From positions 1 to 39,331 of the forward strand of contig NZ_CP032409.1 in NCBI RefSeq assembly GCF_016806065.1: DNA of 39,331 nucleotides, written 5' to 3'. This DNA comes from Rhizobium rosettiformans (GTDB lineage Bacteria > Pseudomonadota > Alphaproteobacteria > Rhizobiales > Rhizobiaceae). A program made the position numbers and the translations under genes. Below, one piece after another: positions 22,663-31,429 of this stretch (positions within the stretch are counted from its first letter, which is position 1; the number at the start of each line of letters is the position of its first letter). Under the pieces are notes generated by a model, which searched no databases, was not told the DNA's origin, and was given only the letters and a program-made list of their open reading frames with translations.

Positions 22663-25638
22663 GTGGCCCGGCGGACGCTTCTCAAGCCTCATGATCGACA
22701 AGAGCTTGTCGGTATTCCAACTGACGAAGACAGTCTGATCCGTCATTATTCCCTGTCCCCGGCAGATCGACTCGAAATCGAGGTTCGCCGTCGCGAGCAT
22801 AACCGGCTGGGATTTGCGCTGCAGCTCTGCCTGATGCGTTATCCCGGCCGTGCGCTTATTGCCAACGAAGCCCTTCCCATGCCGATGCTCAACCATGTTG
22901 CTGAGCAAGTCGGAGCCGACCCGGCGTCATTCGAATTGTATGCTCGCCGCGAAGAAACACGCATGAACCACGTCGCGCGCCTGTTGGGCTATCTCGAAAT
23001 GAGAAGCCCGACAGGCGAGGATCGACGCGCGGCGCTCCTGGCAGCTATCGAAATAGCTTCAACGACCGACAAGGGAGCGGTGATCGCAAACGCAATCATC
23101 ACCATGTATCGGGAGCGCCGGGTTCTGCTGCCGGTGGTGACCATGATCGAGCGCATGGGGTTGGCAGCGCGCGCAATCGCCCGCCGCCGTGCCGAGGCCG
23201 CGCTGATCTCGGATCTCGATCCGGACAAGCTCGAAGCCCTCGATGCCCTGCTGGACGTTGATCCTGCAATAGGTCAGACGCGCTTTCACTGGCTGCGTTC
23301 CGCGCCCGATGCACCGGGAGCGGGGAATTTGGTCGGTTTGACGGAGCGTATCATGTTCCTGCGTTCGCTCGGGATCGATCCACGCTTACAGGCCCGCATC
23401 CCCTCCGGACGATGGGACCAGATGGTCCGGGAAGGTGATGCAGCACCGGCCTGGCTCGCCGGCGAATTTGGCGCCAGCCGCCGGCGTGCGACGATCGTGG
23501 TGCAGATTATCAAGCTCGGCCAGAAGCTCACCGACGATGCAATGACCATGTTCATCAAGCTGATGGGCCGGCTGTTCTCCCAGGCGAACAACCGGAGAAA
23601 GCAGCGTCACATGAACGCCCGCATGGAAACGTCCAAGGCGCTGCGACTGTTCCTCGACACGATCGTTGCCTTGCAGGCCGCCAATGATGCCGATGAAGAT
23701 GCGATCGAGACGGTAAACCGGCAAGTCGGCTGGCATCGGCTGCTGCAGATCAAGCCCGGTCTCGAGGCGATGGTGGAGAGCGCCAACGCTTCGCCGCTGG
23801 TGCTGGCGGCCGAGCAACATGGAAACATCCGCAAGTTTGCCGGCGCTTTCCTTCAGGCATTCACGTTCCGCTCGCGCCGTCGGCACGATCCGCTGCTTGC
23901 GGCGGTCGCGACCCTGAAAATGCTTTATGTGGAGGGACGCCGTGTTCTGCCGGATCGCGTGCCGGTCGGCCATCTGGGTGCGAACGAAAGGAAACTGGTC
24001 TTCGAGGATGGCAAGCCGGATCGGCGGCTTTATGAAATCGCCACCTTCGCTCATTTACGGGACCGGCTGCATTCGCGCGATGTGTGGGTCGAGGGCAGCC
24101 GGTCATTCCGGCCGATAGACGAAGATCTCATGCCGAAGCCAACCTTTGTCGCCCTGAGGGGGCAAGATCAGCTTGGCCTCGGTGTCCAGACCGACTGCGC
24201 TGCCTGGCTCGCGGACGTCCGGGAGATGATGGACGTCAACCTCAAACGGCTGGCCTGGCGCGCCCGTTTCGGCAAGCTCGATGGCGTCAGGATGGAAAAC
24301 GGCACGCTGATCGTGACGCCGCATACCAGCGATGCTCCCGCCGCGGCGGAAGCCATCAATGCCGAAATCACGGAGATGTATCCTCTGGTCGAGGTGCCCG
24401 ATCTCCTGCGGGAAGTGCATGAGTGGACCGGGTTTGCCGACCAGTTCACTCATGTCCGGACGGGAGATGCGCCGCAAAACATCGCCGCCATGCTGGCCGG
24501 CGTGCTTGCCGATGGCACGAATCTCGGCCCGAAACGCATGGCTGGGGCGTCGAAGGGGATCAGCGCCCACCAGATCGGCTGGATGCGCAGCTTCCATGCC
24601 CGCTCCGAAACCTATCGGGCCGCGCAGGCCTGCGTCACCGATGCCCATACCCGCCATCCGCATGCGCAAATTTGGGGCGACGGAACGACAGCCTCATCCG
24701 ATGGGCAATTCTTCCGCGCCAGTGACCGGGCCGCAAGGCGCAGCGACATCAACCTGCATTATGGCAGCGAGCCGGGCTCGAAGTTCTACAGCGGGCTTTC
24801 CGACCAATACGGCTATTACAGCATCCTGCCGATCAGCCCGACCGAAAGCGAGGCCGTCTATGTGCTCGACGGCCTGTTCGACCACGACACGGTTCTGGAG
24901 ATCGAAGAGCTGTTCACCGATACCGGCGGCGCCAGCGATCATGTTTTTGCGCTGTTCTGCCTGATCGGCAAGCGCTTCGCGCCGCGCCTTCGCAATATCA
25001 AGGACCGGAAACTGCACACCTTCGAGAAGGCCGATATCTATCCGGCGCTGGCAAATCATATCGGCGTGCCGATCAACACCGCCCTCATCATGGACCATTG
25101 GGACGAACTCCTGCGCCTTGCCGCGTCGATCACGACGCGCACCGTCGCGCCGTCGGCGATCCTCAAGAAGTTCTCCGCATCGTCGAAATCCAGCGATCTC
25201 GCCAAAGCGTTGCGCGAACTCGGCCGCATCGAGCGCACCCTGTTCATGATCGAGTGGTATTCCAGCCCGGCACTGCGTCGGCGTTGCCAGGCCGGGCTCA
25301 ACAAGGGCGAGGCCGCTCACAAGCTCAAACGCGCCGTCTTTTTCCATGAGCGCGGCGAGATCCGTGATCGCTCCTTTGACAGCCAGGCCTTCCGAGCTTC
25401 CGGTCTCAACCTGGTGGTCAGCGTCATCGTCCATTGGAACACCGTCTACCTCAGCCGGGCAACGGCTCATCTGCGCCAGCAAGGCCGAAATATCCCCGAC
25501 GAGTTGCTGAAACACGTCTCGCCCCTCAGTTGGGAGCACATAAATCTCACCGGCATCTATTCATGGGACACCGAGCAGCAGATGTCCGAAGGCTTCAGGC
25601 CCTTGCGACTTGCCAGAAAAATCCTCCGCGCCGCGTGA
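22663..25638 (+). CDS. tnpA: Tn3-family transposase 1
   Basis: 991 residues from GTG 22663 (AAGGAG upstream). The N-terminal DNA-binding region begins [19 protein letters not shown] and continues [19 protein letters not shown]. The RNase H-like core has [20 protein letters not shown] (first catalytic Asp, residues about 670-690), [20 protein letters not shown] and [15 protein letters not shown], and the catalytic Glu block [20 protein letters not shown]. The end [16 protein letters not shown] is the usual Tn3 tail. Length is normal and the frame is intact. Moderately related to transposase 2 in this window (same motifs, different sequence), so the two elements belong to different subgroups. 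Confidence 0.95.
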   Translation: MARRTLLKPHDRQELVGIPTDEDSLIRHYSLSPADRLEIEVRRREHNRLGFALQLCLMRYPGRALIANEALPMPMLNHVAEQVGADPASFELYARREETRMNHVARLLGYLEMRSPTGEDRRAALLAAIEIASTTDKGAVIANAIITMYRERRVLLPVVTMIERMGLAARAIARRRAEAALISDLDPDKLEALDALLDVDPAIGQTRFHWLRSAPDAPGAGNLVGLTERIMFLRSLGIDPRLQARIPSGRWDQMVREGDAAPAWLAGEFGASRRRATIVVQIIKLGQKLTDDAMTMFIKLMGRLFSQANNRRKQRHMNARMETSKALRLFLDTIVALQAANDADEDAIETVNRQVGWHRLLQIKPGLEAMVESANASPLVLAAEQHGNIRKFAGAFLQAFTFRSRRRHDPLLAAVATLKMLYVEGRRVLPDRVPVGHLGANERKLVFEDGKPDRRLYEIATFAHLRDRLHSRDVWVEGSRSFRPIDEDLMPKPTFVALRGQDQLGLGVQTDCAAWLADVREMMDVNLKRLAWRARFGKLDGVRMENGTLIVTPHTSDAPAAAEAINAEITEMYPLVEVPDLLREVHEWTGFADQFTHVRTGDAPQNIAAMLAGVLADGTNLGPKRMAGASKGISAHQIGWMRSFHARSETYRAAQACVTDAHTRHPHAQIWGDGTTASSDGQFFRASDRAARRSDINLHYGSEPGSKFYSGLSDQYGYYSILPISPTESEAVYVLDGLFDHDTVLEIEELFTDTGGASDHVFALFCLIGKRFAPRLRNIKDRKLHTFEKADIYPALANHIGVPINTALIMDHWDELLRLAASITTRTVAPSAILKKFSASSKSSDLAKALRELGRIERTLFMIEWYSSPALRRRCQAGLNKGEAAHKLKRAVFFHERGEIRDRSFDSQAFRASGLNLVVSVIVHWNTVYLSRATAHLRQQGRNIPDELLKHVSPLSWEHINLTGIYSWDTEQQMSEGFRPLRLARKILRAA

Positions 25639-25657
25639 TGTTCAGGGTCCGTTCGAG

Positions 25658-25695
25658 CTTAGCGCAGGATTTTGAACAGACCTTGTTCTGCCCCC
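25658..25695 (-). repeat. Tn3 transposon 1 right inverted repeat
   Basis: 38 bp, begins CTTAGCG and ends in CCCCC; pairs with 21881-21918 with about ten to fifteen mismatches. Starts 20 bp after the tnpA stop. Confidence 0.88.
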
Positions 25696-25699
25696 AGGT

Positions 25700-25861
25700 G
25701 TGCGGTTCGGCCCCTCCCCTGCCCTATCCGCCGAGCAGATCGCGCACGCCCGCAAGCTCATCCATGAGGACAAGAAGCCGGTTGCCGAAATCGCCCGGCT
25801 CTTTGGTGTGCATCGCGCCACGCTCTACCGGGCGTTAGATGGCGCAGCATCGGAAAGCTGA
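25700..25861 (+). pseudogene. Serine recombinase, C-terminal DNA-binding fragment
   Basis: In frame with TGA 25859-25861 the sequence reads ALSAEQIAHARKLIHEDKKP then VAEIARLFGVHRATLYRALD, a Hin/TnpR-type helix-turn-helix. The catalytic domain is absent; homology begins right after the Tn3 transposon 1 end at 25695. It is not the end of either resolvase in this window, so it represents a third serine recombinase gene, presumably cut by the rearrangement involving transposon 1. Confidence 0.75.
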
Positions 25862-25946
25862 CCGACGCAGATTTTGCGTCGCACGAAACAATCAAGCAAG
25901 CTCTTGAAATCGCCCGCCCTGGCCCGTCGATTATCCGAGTCGCGCC

Positions 25947-25951
25947 GAGAT
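25947..25951 (+). repeat. Tn3 transposon 2 target duplication, left copy
   Basis: GAGAT immediately outside the left 38-bp repeat; identical to 29761-29765. Confidence 0.9.
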
Positions 25952-25989
25952 GGGGCTCCGTGGGCATTTCTGCAATAATACCCGCTAAG
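25952..25989 (+). repeat. Tn3 transposon 2 inverted repeat, tnpA end
   Basis: 38 bp, overlaps the tnpA stop codon (25987-25985). Pairs with 29723-29760 with three mismatches. Confidence 0.92.
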
Positions 25990-28954
25990 GGAAAGCGAAG
26001 TTGTTTGGATTGAAACGGTTAGCGCGGATCGGCCTGAAGCGTTCGAGGGGTCGGTCAATTTCGTTCCAGAGATAGTCGCCGGTGAGTGCGATATGAGCCC
26101 AGGGAAGTGGTGCGACTTGGGAGAGCAGCTCGGCGGGAATATCGATGCCCTGGGTGCGGACATAATCGACAGCGCGGCTGAGATAGACGGTGTTCCACAG
26201 GATAATGGCGTTGACGACGAGGTTGAGACCTGACGCCCGATAGGCCATGGTTTCCGCCACGCGGTTGCGCAGCTCGCCAAGCTGGTGGAGGAAGACCGCC
26301 CGGGCAAGGGCGTGACGGCTTTCACCCTTGTTGAGGATGGCATGCGATCTGCGCCGGAGCTTGGTGTCGAGCAACCAGTCGCAGATGAAGATCGAGCGTT
26401 CAATCCGGCCCATTTCGCGTAGCGCCTGATTGAGCCGATTTTGCCGAGGCGATGCGGCAAGCTTCTTGAGGATGACGGACGGCGGCACGAGGCCCGCGCC
26501 AATCGATGACTTCAGCCGCAAGACCTCATCCCAGTGCTGCTCGATGACATCCATGTTGACGGCTCCCGAGATCAGCGCCCCGAGCGGGTCGTACGCCGCG
26601 TCGGGATCGATGACGAAGAGCCTGCGATTGCCGAGATTGCGGATACGAGGAATGAGCCTATAGCCGAAGCCATGGAACATAGCGAATGTCGTTTCGGTCG
26701 CGCCGGCGGTATCGGTTGCATGCTCATGGATTTCGACGGAGCTTTCGTTGTGAAGGAGGCCGTCGAGCACGTAGGGCGCTTCGCTCTCGGACGCCTGGAT
26801 CATCCGGGAGAAGAAGGAGGCGAAACGATTGGACAGGAAGCCATAGACCGAAGCACCTGGTCTTTTGCCGTATTTTGCATTGTATTCGAGGCTGGCTTCA
26901 CCGCGCCCGCCTGCCGGAAAGAACTGCCCGTCCGAGGAGGAGATATGACCGTCGCCCCAGACCGCGGCGAAGGGATGAGCCTGCTGCGCATCGACCAGCA
27001 CGGCGGTCGCCGTAGCATAGGTTTCCGAGCGCAGATGCCTATCTACCATCAGCATCATCTGGTGGATCGTGACGCCGCGTGAGCTTTCCGCCATGCGTTC
27101 AGCACCGGCGTTGGTGGCGTCGGCAAGGATAGCGGCCATCAGCGCCGGCTCGTCGTTCGCCGTCTCGCCGGTGCGATAGTGTGTGAAGCTGTCAAGGAAC
27201 CTGGTCCAGCTGTGGACCTCGGCAAGCAGGCTGGTGATCCTGATCCGGGGAACGAGGATGTAAAGACGCCGGCTGAGCGCGACGATCCCGTCACGCTCCT
27301 CCTCGCGGATCGGGGAGACCGACAAACCCTTGTCGGAAATAGCCGCATCCGGAATGGCGTTGGCGGCCGCCGCCCTTGCCAGCTCTTTGAGTTTCGCGTC
27401 GAGCGTGGCGGTGCGTTCGGCTCGCCATTCGGCAAAGCTGTCAGGGATGGCAAGCCCGAGCCGGCCTTCGGCGCGCATCAGGGCAAAGATCGGTCGAGGC
27501 AGAAGATAATCCTCGAAACTGCGCCATGCTCGGCTGCCATCAACCCATATGTCACCGGCCCGCAGGCGCTCCCGAAGGTGAACGAGTACCGCCACTTCCC
27601 AAGCCCGAAGGTCGATGGTGACACCGTCCGAGCGCACACGTCGCCGCCACTTGCGCGTCATGAACGCGAACGGCACCTGCGCGGGTAGTTTCCTGCCACT
27701 GTAGAGCGCACGCAGATGATCCACTGCCTTCAAAACCGGATCATCGGGACGAAACGACCGGAAAGAGAACGCGCCGAACATGAGCCTGCCCAGCTTTCGC
27801 AGCGATTTGTGCCGCTCTATGAGCTCATCGAATTCGTCGCTGCGATCGGGGCGCACGACGGACCTGGCTGCGGCCACGCTGGCGGTCAATCCGTCCCAGC
27901 CGAGTGAGACTGCAATTGCGGATGCGAGATCGGTGTTGTTCTCACGGGCGGCCAGAAGCGCCTCGCCAAGCTTGAGATGATCGAGCGCCACCCCATCAAG
28001 AATCTCGGCTTCTTTCAGCCGGCGTTCTGTGCGGCTCAGTTCAGCCTTGCGCCGGGTGCTGCCGATCAGTTTGCAGAACATGTCGATCGCAAGGTCGGTG
28101 ATTGCCGCCTGCCTCTCGATGACGAACGCCGTCAGCGTGGCGTAGCGGCGCTCGGATGTAAGGCGTCGTATCTCACGGGCATGCAGAATGCGGGCGTCCC
28201 GGGCGATGATGCCATAGCGGTTGGCATGGATCGTTTTACGTCGCTCATCGGAAATCGCCGCCGAACGCAGAACCTCAAGCCGGGCAATCAGGCCCTTGAG
28301 GTTTTTCAGTTTCGTCCCCTCCGGCGCTTCCGCAATCCAGCCGAGATGGCTCCGATCGCCGGACCGATCGATGAGAAGCTGATCAAGCGCCTCGATGGAC
28401 GGTTGCTCCATGCCCCGGATCAAGCCGCGATAAGCCTGTCGTCGCGCTGCCGCCCGGCCCGCCATCGCCAGACGTATCAGCAGTTCCGGCACAGGAACGA
28501 GCAGCTTCCTCTCCTTCAGGGCTTCGATCACGGCCTTGGTGATCGGCTCGCCTTGTTCGGTAGCGGCTGCCTCGCGTGCCGCCGCGGTGATCAGGGATCG
28601 ATAATCGCTCGCCCGGACGGGCCGGAGATCCAGTGCGACGACAATCTCCCGCGTATGTTCTCGACGGGTTTCCTCCCGCTGGGCATAGAGTGCGAACACC
28701 GCAGCGTCGATGCCCAACTGGTCGGCGACAACGGAGACGACTGCCTGAGGCGGAACTTCCCCAGCGCGGAGCGGACGACCGAGATCACGCACCAGGGCGA
28801 GTTGGATGGCAAAACCCAGACGATTATGCGATCGGCGATGCGCCCTGGCGAAAGCGATGTCCTCAGCGGACAGCGCATAGCGCGCGAGGGCCTCTTCATA
28901 AACATCGGGTGGGTCGAACAGAACGGTGCGCGACTGCGCGTCGAGGAAGGCCAT
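25985..28954 (-). CDS. tnpA: Tn3-family transposase 2
   Basis: 989 residues, intact. N-terminus MAFLDAQSRTVLFDPPDVYE, then RAHRRSHNRLGFAIQLALVR. Catalytic core blocks: AAVWGDGHISSSDGQFFPAG (first Asp), IRNLGNRRLFVIDPDAAYDP and NMDVIEQHWDEVLRLKSS, and AILNKGESRHALARAVFLHQ (Glu). The end PWAHIALTGDYLWNEIDRPL is the family tail and the stop lies in the inverted repeat. The arrangement with a co-directional upstream resolvase is like the Tn1721/Tn5393 relatives with tnpR-tnpA in one unit. Confidence 0.95.
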   Translation of the reverse strand: MAFLDAQSRTVLFDPPDVYEEALARYALSAEDIAFARAHRRSHNRLGFAIQLALVRDLGRPLRAGEVPPQAVVSVVADQLGIDAAVFALYAQREETRREHTREIVVALDLRPVRASDYRSLITAAAREAAATEQGEPITKAVIEALKERKLLVPVPELLIRLAMAGRAAARRQAYRGLIRGMEQPSIEALDQLLIDRSGDRSHLGWIAEAPEGTKLKNLKGLIARLEVLRSAAISDERRKTIHANRYGIIARDARILHAREIRRLTSERRYATLTAFVIERQAAITDLAIDMFCKLIGSTRRKAELSRTERRLKEAEILDGVALDHLKLGEALLAARENNTDLASAIAVSLGWDGLTASVAAARSVVRPDRSDEFDELIERHKSLRKLGRLMFGAFSFRSFRPDDPVLKAVDHLRALYSGRKLPAQVPFAFMTRKWRRRVRSDGVTIDLRAWEVAVLVHLRERLRAGDIWVDGSRAWRSFEDYLLPRPIFALMRAEGRLGLAIPDSFAEWRAERTATLDAKLKELARAAAANAIPDAAISDKGLSVSPIREEERDGIVALSRRLYILVPRIRITSLLAEVHSWTRFLDSFTHYRTGETANDEPALMAAILADATNAGAERMAESSRGVTIHQMMLMVDRHLRSETYATATAVLVDAQQAHPFAAVWGDGHISSSDGQFFPAGGRGEASLEYNAKYGKRPGASVYGFLSNRFASFFSRMIQASESEAPYVLDGLLHNESSVEIHEHATDTAGATETTFAMFHGFGYRLIPRIRNLGNRRLFVIDPDAAYDPLGALISGAVNMDVIEQHWDEVLRLKSSIGAGLVPPSVILKKLAASPRQNRLNQALREMGRIERSIFICDWLLDTKLRRRSHAILNKGESRHALARAVFLHQLGELRNRVAETMAYRASGLNLVVNAIILWNTVYLSRAVDYVRTQGIDIPAELLSQVAPLPWAHIALTGDYLWNEIDRPLERFRPIRANRFNPNNFAFP

Positions 28955-28969
28955 CGGTCACACCCGCTC

Positions 28970-29575
28970 TCAAACTGGGGGAGCAGGCTCATCTTCTTTG
29001 CCCGGTCCGGTCCATCCGGTTCGCCGCAATGTATCGATGAGAGTCGAGCGCGGCACCTTGAATGTCCGACACACCGACGCCTTGCTGGCGCCGGCTTCCA
29101 GCGCCGCCAGAATCTGCTCAACCTTTTCGGTGTCGATCGTCGGTGGCCTACCGCCCTTGCGACCGCGCCGGCGTGCCGCCGCCAGTCCAGCGTTGACCCG
29201 CTCCGTGATCAGCACTCTCTCGTATTCGGCGAGCGTGCCAAACAGGTTGAACAGGAACGCACCGTGCGAATTCGTCGTGTCGATAGCTTCCGTCAAAGAG
29301 CGGAAGGCGACCCCGCGCATCTTCAGATCCTCAACGATTCTGATCAGGTGGGAGAGTGATCGGCCCAGACGGTCGAGCTTCCAAACGACCAGCACGTCAC
29401 CCTCGCACAATTCCGCAAGGCAAGCCTTCAGCCCCGGCCGATCGTCGCGCGCGCCCGAAGCGCGATCCTGATGCAGGTGACGCTGATCGACCCCGGCCGC
29501 GAGCAGGGCGTCGCGCTGCAAGGCAACCGACTGCCGCTCATCACCGCTCGATACCCGCATGTAACCGATCAACAT
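28970..29575 (-). CDS. tnpR: Serine resolvase of Tn3 transposon 2
   Basis: 201 residues from ATG 29575 (an in-frame ATG at 29584 adds MSC). Active-site region MLIGYMRVSSGDERQSVALQ with the nucleophile Ser, EGDVLVVWKLDRLGRSLSHL, GAFLFNLFGTLAEYERVLIT and the RGRKGGRPPTID hinge followed by the helix-turn-helix SKASVCRTFKVPRSTLIDTL. Full length. Co-directional with tnpA, 15 bp upstream of it, so likely one transcript starting from the res region. Confidence 0.92.
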   Translation of the reverse strand: MLIGYMRVSSGDERQSVALQRDALLAAGVDQRHLHQDRASGARDDRPGLKACLAELCEGDVLVVWKLDRLGRSLSHLIRIVEDLKMRGVAFRSLTEAIDTTNSHGAFLFNLFGTLAEYERVLITERVNAGLAAARRRGRKGGRPPTIDTEKVEQILAALEAGASKASVCRTFKVPRSTLIDTLRRTGWTGPGKEDEPAPPV

Positions 29576-29722
29576 GCACGACAAACCTCAAATTCCGTGT
29601 TGCCGCACAGTCTCACATTCCGACAGGGTTTGTCGCGCAAATAATTGCCCAGTCACCCCGTCGATTTCGACCCGCCGAACCGCTACGCGGAAATCATCTG
29701 TTTTCCGTCACACCAAAAATCT
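29576..29722. promoter_or_regulatory. Putative res site and promoter of Tn3 transposon 2
   Basis: 147 bp between the tnpR start and the right inverted repeat, lacking any gene. It contains a perfect 9-bp inverted repeat (CGACAAACC at 29579-29587 and GGTTTGTCG at 29627-29635) and AT-rich GCGCAAATAATTGCC just beyond. Position and content fit the resolution site and tnpR promoter. Confidence 0.5.
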
Positions 29723-29760
29723 CTTAGCGGGTAATATTGCAGAGATTCCCACGGAGCCCC
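29723..29760 (-). repeat. Tn3 transposon 2 inverted repeat, tnpR end
   Basis: 38 bp, CTTAGCGGG...GGAGCCCC, complementary to 25952-25989. Confidence 0.92.
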
Positions 29761-29765
29761 GAGAT
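29761..29765 (+). repeat. Tn3 transposon 2 target duplication, right copy
   Basis: GAGAT immediately outside the right 38-bp repeat; identical to 25947-25951. Confidence 0.9.
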
Positions 29766-29866
29766 CATGATCCGGTAGCGCCGGCTACCACAATGGAAAC
29801 CCCACGATTTCAGCGGTTTGGATTCAAGGGGTTGTAGAATCGGAAGAATCGCGGTTTCATGTAACC

Positions 29867-30076
29867 ATGAGTCGAACCGCTATACCGGTAAAAGAGAAGG
29901 TAGCCGCCCATCGGGAGCGGTTAAAGGTGGCCGGCCGCATCTATGTGAACACCGATCTTCCCGCCGATCTGGTCGCACGACTTGACCAGATCAAGGAAGC
30001 GAAGGGCGTGTCATCACGCGCCCCGATCATCGAAGAAGCTTTGAGGTTCTATATCGAGAACGCACCGAGGACATGA
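29867..30076 (+). CDS. Small ribbon-helix-helix (CopG/Arc-type) protein
   Basis: 69 residues. After a basic N-terminus (MSRTAIPVKEKVAAHRERLK) the segment GRIYVNTDLPADLVARLDQIKEAKG followed by SSRAPIIEEALRFYIENAP has the beta strand-helix-helix layout of CopG/Arc-type DNA-binding proteins. It directly precedes the replication gene on the same strand and is closed off by a terminator. In small plasmids such proteins often repress rep transcription and set copy number; that role here is inferred from position. An alternative is an orphan antitoxin, as no partner toxin is adjacent. Confidence 0.65.
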   Translation: MSRTAIPVKEKVAAHRERLKVAGRIYVNTDLPADLVARLDQIKEAKGVSSRAPIIEEALRFYIENAPRT

Positions 30077-30081
30077 AATGA

Positions 30082-30116
30082 AAAACCCCTAGCCGTTAGC
30101 AGCGGCAAGGGGTTTT
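30082..30116. terminator. Bidirectional rho-independent terminator
   Basis: A 14-bp stem with one mismatch (30082-30095 against 30103-30116), beginning AAAACCCC and ending GGGGTTTT, with a 7-nt loop. It lies 5 bp after the ribbon-helix-helix stop; the A-run and T-run make it usable from both directions. Confidence 0.88.
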
Positions 30117-30135
30117 CGGATTTCGGAAACGGCTT

Positions 30136-30164
30136 TGTTAGGACCGCCTGAACAGCCCCTAACA
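30136..30164. promoter_or_regulatory. Inverted repeat upstream of the replication gene
   Basis: TGTTAGG (30136-30142) and CCTAACA (30158-30164), perfect 7-bp arms around a 15-nt spacer. It sits in the leader between the small regulator gene and rep, so it could be an operator for the regulator or a control hairpin in the rep transcript. Confidence 0.45.
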
Positions 30165-30269
30165 TAGTCGAGAGTGAACCACCCGGCAAGAGTGAGTCTC
30201 GCCGGGAACGGGGAATCTTTGTCCGCCGTCCGCGCCGTCATGTCCTCCGATTGGAAGGACGAAGGACAG

Positions 30270-31148
30270 ATGTTGAGGACGCAAATTGCGGCCGCGATTG
30301 GATGCGCGCGTGCGAACGCGCTTGATGAAATCATGCGGGAGGTCTGGACGCGCTACAGTGCCGGCCAGCTTTCCGAGGAAGACGCCGGCCAGCTCTCCGC
30401 GCTCGCCCAGGAGCGCCGGGCCGCATGGCGCGGATCGGGACAAGCCGCGCTTGGCCTAGTCCTGCCTCCCCCGGCCGAGCGTTGCCCGACGCCGGTTCGC
30501 CGGCGCAGCTATTTCAAGGGGCGATCGGAGGGCCGTATCTGGCAGGCGACGACGCGCAAGGACGTGCAGGCGATCTTGAAGGCGGCCGAAATCTACAACG
30601 AGGCCGGCTTGCACGAGAAGGGCGAGCGCAGCGGCCCGCTCGGATCGGTGGCGCTCGACGTGCTGCGGCTGTTCGTCAATCTGATCGACTTCCGCACCGG
30701 CCGGCTGGAGCCGTCAATCACCACGATCATGGACCGCCTGGGCCGGTCGCGGGACACGATCGTGCGGGCGCTGAAGAACCTGCGGGCGCATGGCTTCATC
30801 GACTGGCTGCGGCGCTACGAGCCGACCGGGAACGAGGGGCGCGGCCCCCAGGTGCAGCAGGCGAGCAACGCCTACCGCTTGTCCCTGCCGGAAAAGGCCC
30901 GGCAGTTTCTTGGCCGGTTTGGAAAGGCCCCTCCCCCGCCTGCGGATCATGGACAGGATCAGCAGGCATGGAGCGAGGCAATCGACGTCTACCGGAGCAC
31001 CCTGCCCCTCGATGAGCGAACGCAGCTCGACGCTGGTGATAGTCCGCTGGGGCAGGCCCTTGTGAAGATGGCAAAGACCTTCATGAAACGTGAGTCCGAT
31101 AACCAGACTGAATCCCCCTCTAATTCTATTCTCTATGTGAAAACATAA
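30270..31148 (+). CDS. Putative plasmid replication initiator (winged-helix)
   Basis: 292 residues from ATG 30270, which has GAAGGAC upstream; in-frame ATGs at 30174 and 30240 lack a ribosome-binding site. The middle holds a winged-helix segment: SITTIMDRLGRSRDTIVRAL followed by KNLRAHGFIDWLRRYEPTG, the layout of plasmid replication proteins with tandem winged helices. Upstream GRIWQATTRKDVQAILKAAE and LGSVALDVLRLFVNLIDFRT; the C-terminus is proline-rich and polar. I recognise it as the RepA-like protein commonly next to parA in alphaproteobacterial mobilizable plasmids, but no catalytic motif can be claimed. Next genes are parA and its partner on the same strand. A pure transcription regulator is the main alternative. 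Confidence 0.6.
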   Translation: MLRTQIAAAIGCARANALDEIMREVWTRYSAGQLSEEDAGQLSALAQERRAAWRGSGQAALGLVLPPPAERCPTPVRRRSYFKGRSEGRIWQATTRKDVQAILKAAEIYNEAGLHEKGERSGPLGSVALDVLRLFVNLIDFRTGRLEPSITTIMDRLGRSRDTIVRALKNLRAHGFIDWLRRYEPTGNEGRGPQVQQASNAYRLSLPEKARQFLGRFGKAPPPPADHGQDQQAWSEAIDVYRSTLPLDERTQLDAGDSPLGQALVKMAKTFMKRESDNQTESPSNSILYVKT

Positions 31149-31429
31149 GCGGACGCCGCTGTTCGGGCCGCTCACGCGACCCTGCGGCGGTTGCGGACCG
31201 CGTAATAAGCGGTCCGGCCCGGCACACTCAGAGCAAAATCACCAACCGCCTCGCCTGCGGCCAATGTCGCATGGGCTTTAGAGAGGAAGAAAGGGCAAGA
31301 GCTGCGCCTAAAGAAATTAGCTGTTTACTAGCGGCTATTAATTTGCAATAAGATGGCAAGCGGCTGTTTAACCGATTATAAAGTGCACGCAGCTAACATG
31401 CTGCTGGTCATTAGATGAGCGGAGGTCGC
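31149..31429. promoter_or_regulatory. AT-rich rep-par intergenic region, candidate origin or centromere
   Basis: 281 bp without a gene. It starts with an 8-bp perfect hairpin (CGGACCGC at 31194-31201, GCGGTCCG at 31209-31216, loop GTAATAA). From 31300 to 31395 base composition falls sharply in GC and related units recur: AGCTGTTTAC, AGCGGCTATTAA, AGCGGCTGTTTAACCG. Such imperfect repeats in an AT-rich patch between rep and parA are where an origin or parS/par promoter would be. GGAG at 31420-31423 serves the parA start. Confidence 0.5.
31194..31216. terminator. Hairpin 45 bp after the replication gene
   Basis: Perfect 8-bp GC-rich stem with an AT-rich loop; no T-run follows, so it could be a factor-dependent terminator or a protein-binding palindrome rather than an intrinsic terminator. 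Confidence 0.4.

Larger units (their letters stand above)
21881..25695 (+). mobile_element. Tn3-family transposon 1 (3815 bp)
   Basis: 38-bp terminal repeats at 21881-21918 (GGGG...CGCTAAG) and 25658-25695 (CTTAGCG...CCCCC), imperfect but clearly homologous. Content: tnpR (leftward), res region, tnpA (rightward), no passenger gene. The flanking pentamers differ (AACCT left, AGGTG right), so there is no target duplication: the element is at a rearrangement boundary. Left of it is chromosome-like sequence, right of it a resolvase remnant and plasmid backbone. Confidence 0.9.
25952..29760 (-). mobile_element. Tn3-family transposon 2 (3809 bp)
   Basis: 38-bp inverted repeats at 25952-25989 (GGGGCTCCGTGGGC...GCTAAG) and 29723-29760, nearly identical, with a perfect 5-bp GAGAT duplication. 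Genes in order tnpR then tnpA, both leftwards and 15 bp apart; a putative res site precedes tnpR. No passenger gene. This is a simple, probably recent insertion into the plasmid backbone between the resolvase remnant and the small ribbon-helix-helix gene. Confidence 0.95.

Noticed and set aside
21876..25700. Inverted partial match between flanks of Tn3 transposon 1 (AACCT and AGGTG, 4 of 5 complementary)
   Set aside because: It could hint at an inversion, but a 4-of-5 match in five bases is too likely by chance to claim.
27977..29359. 460-codon plus-strand frame
   Set aside because: Antisense to the Tn3 transposase and resolvase; no domain is recognisable.
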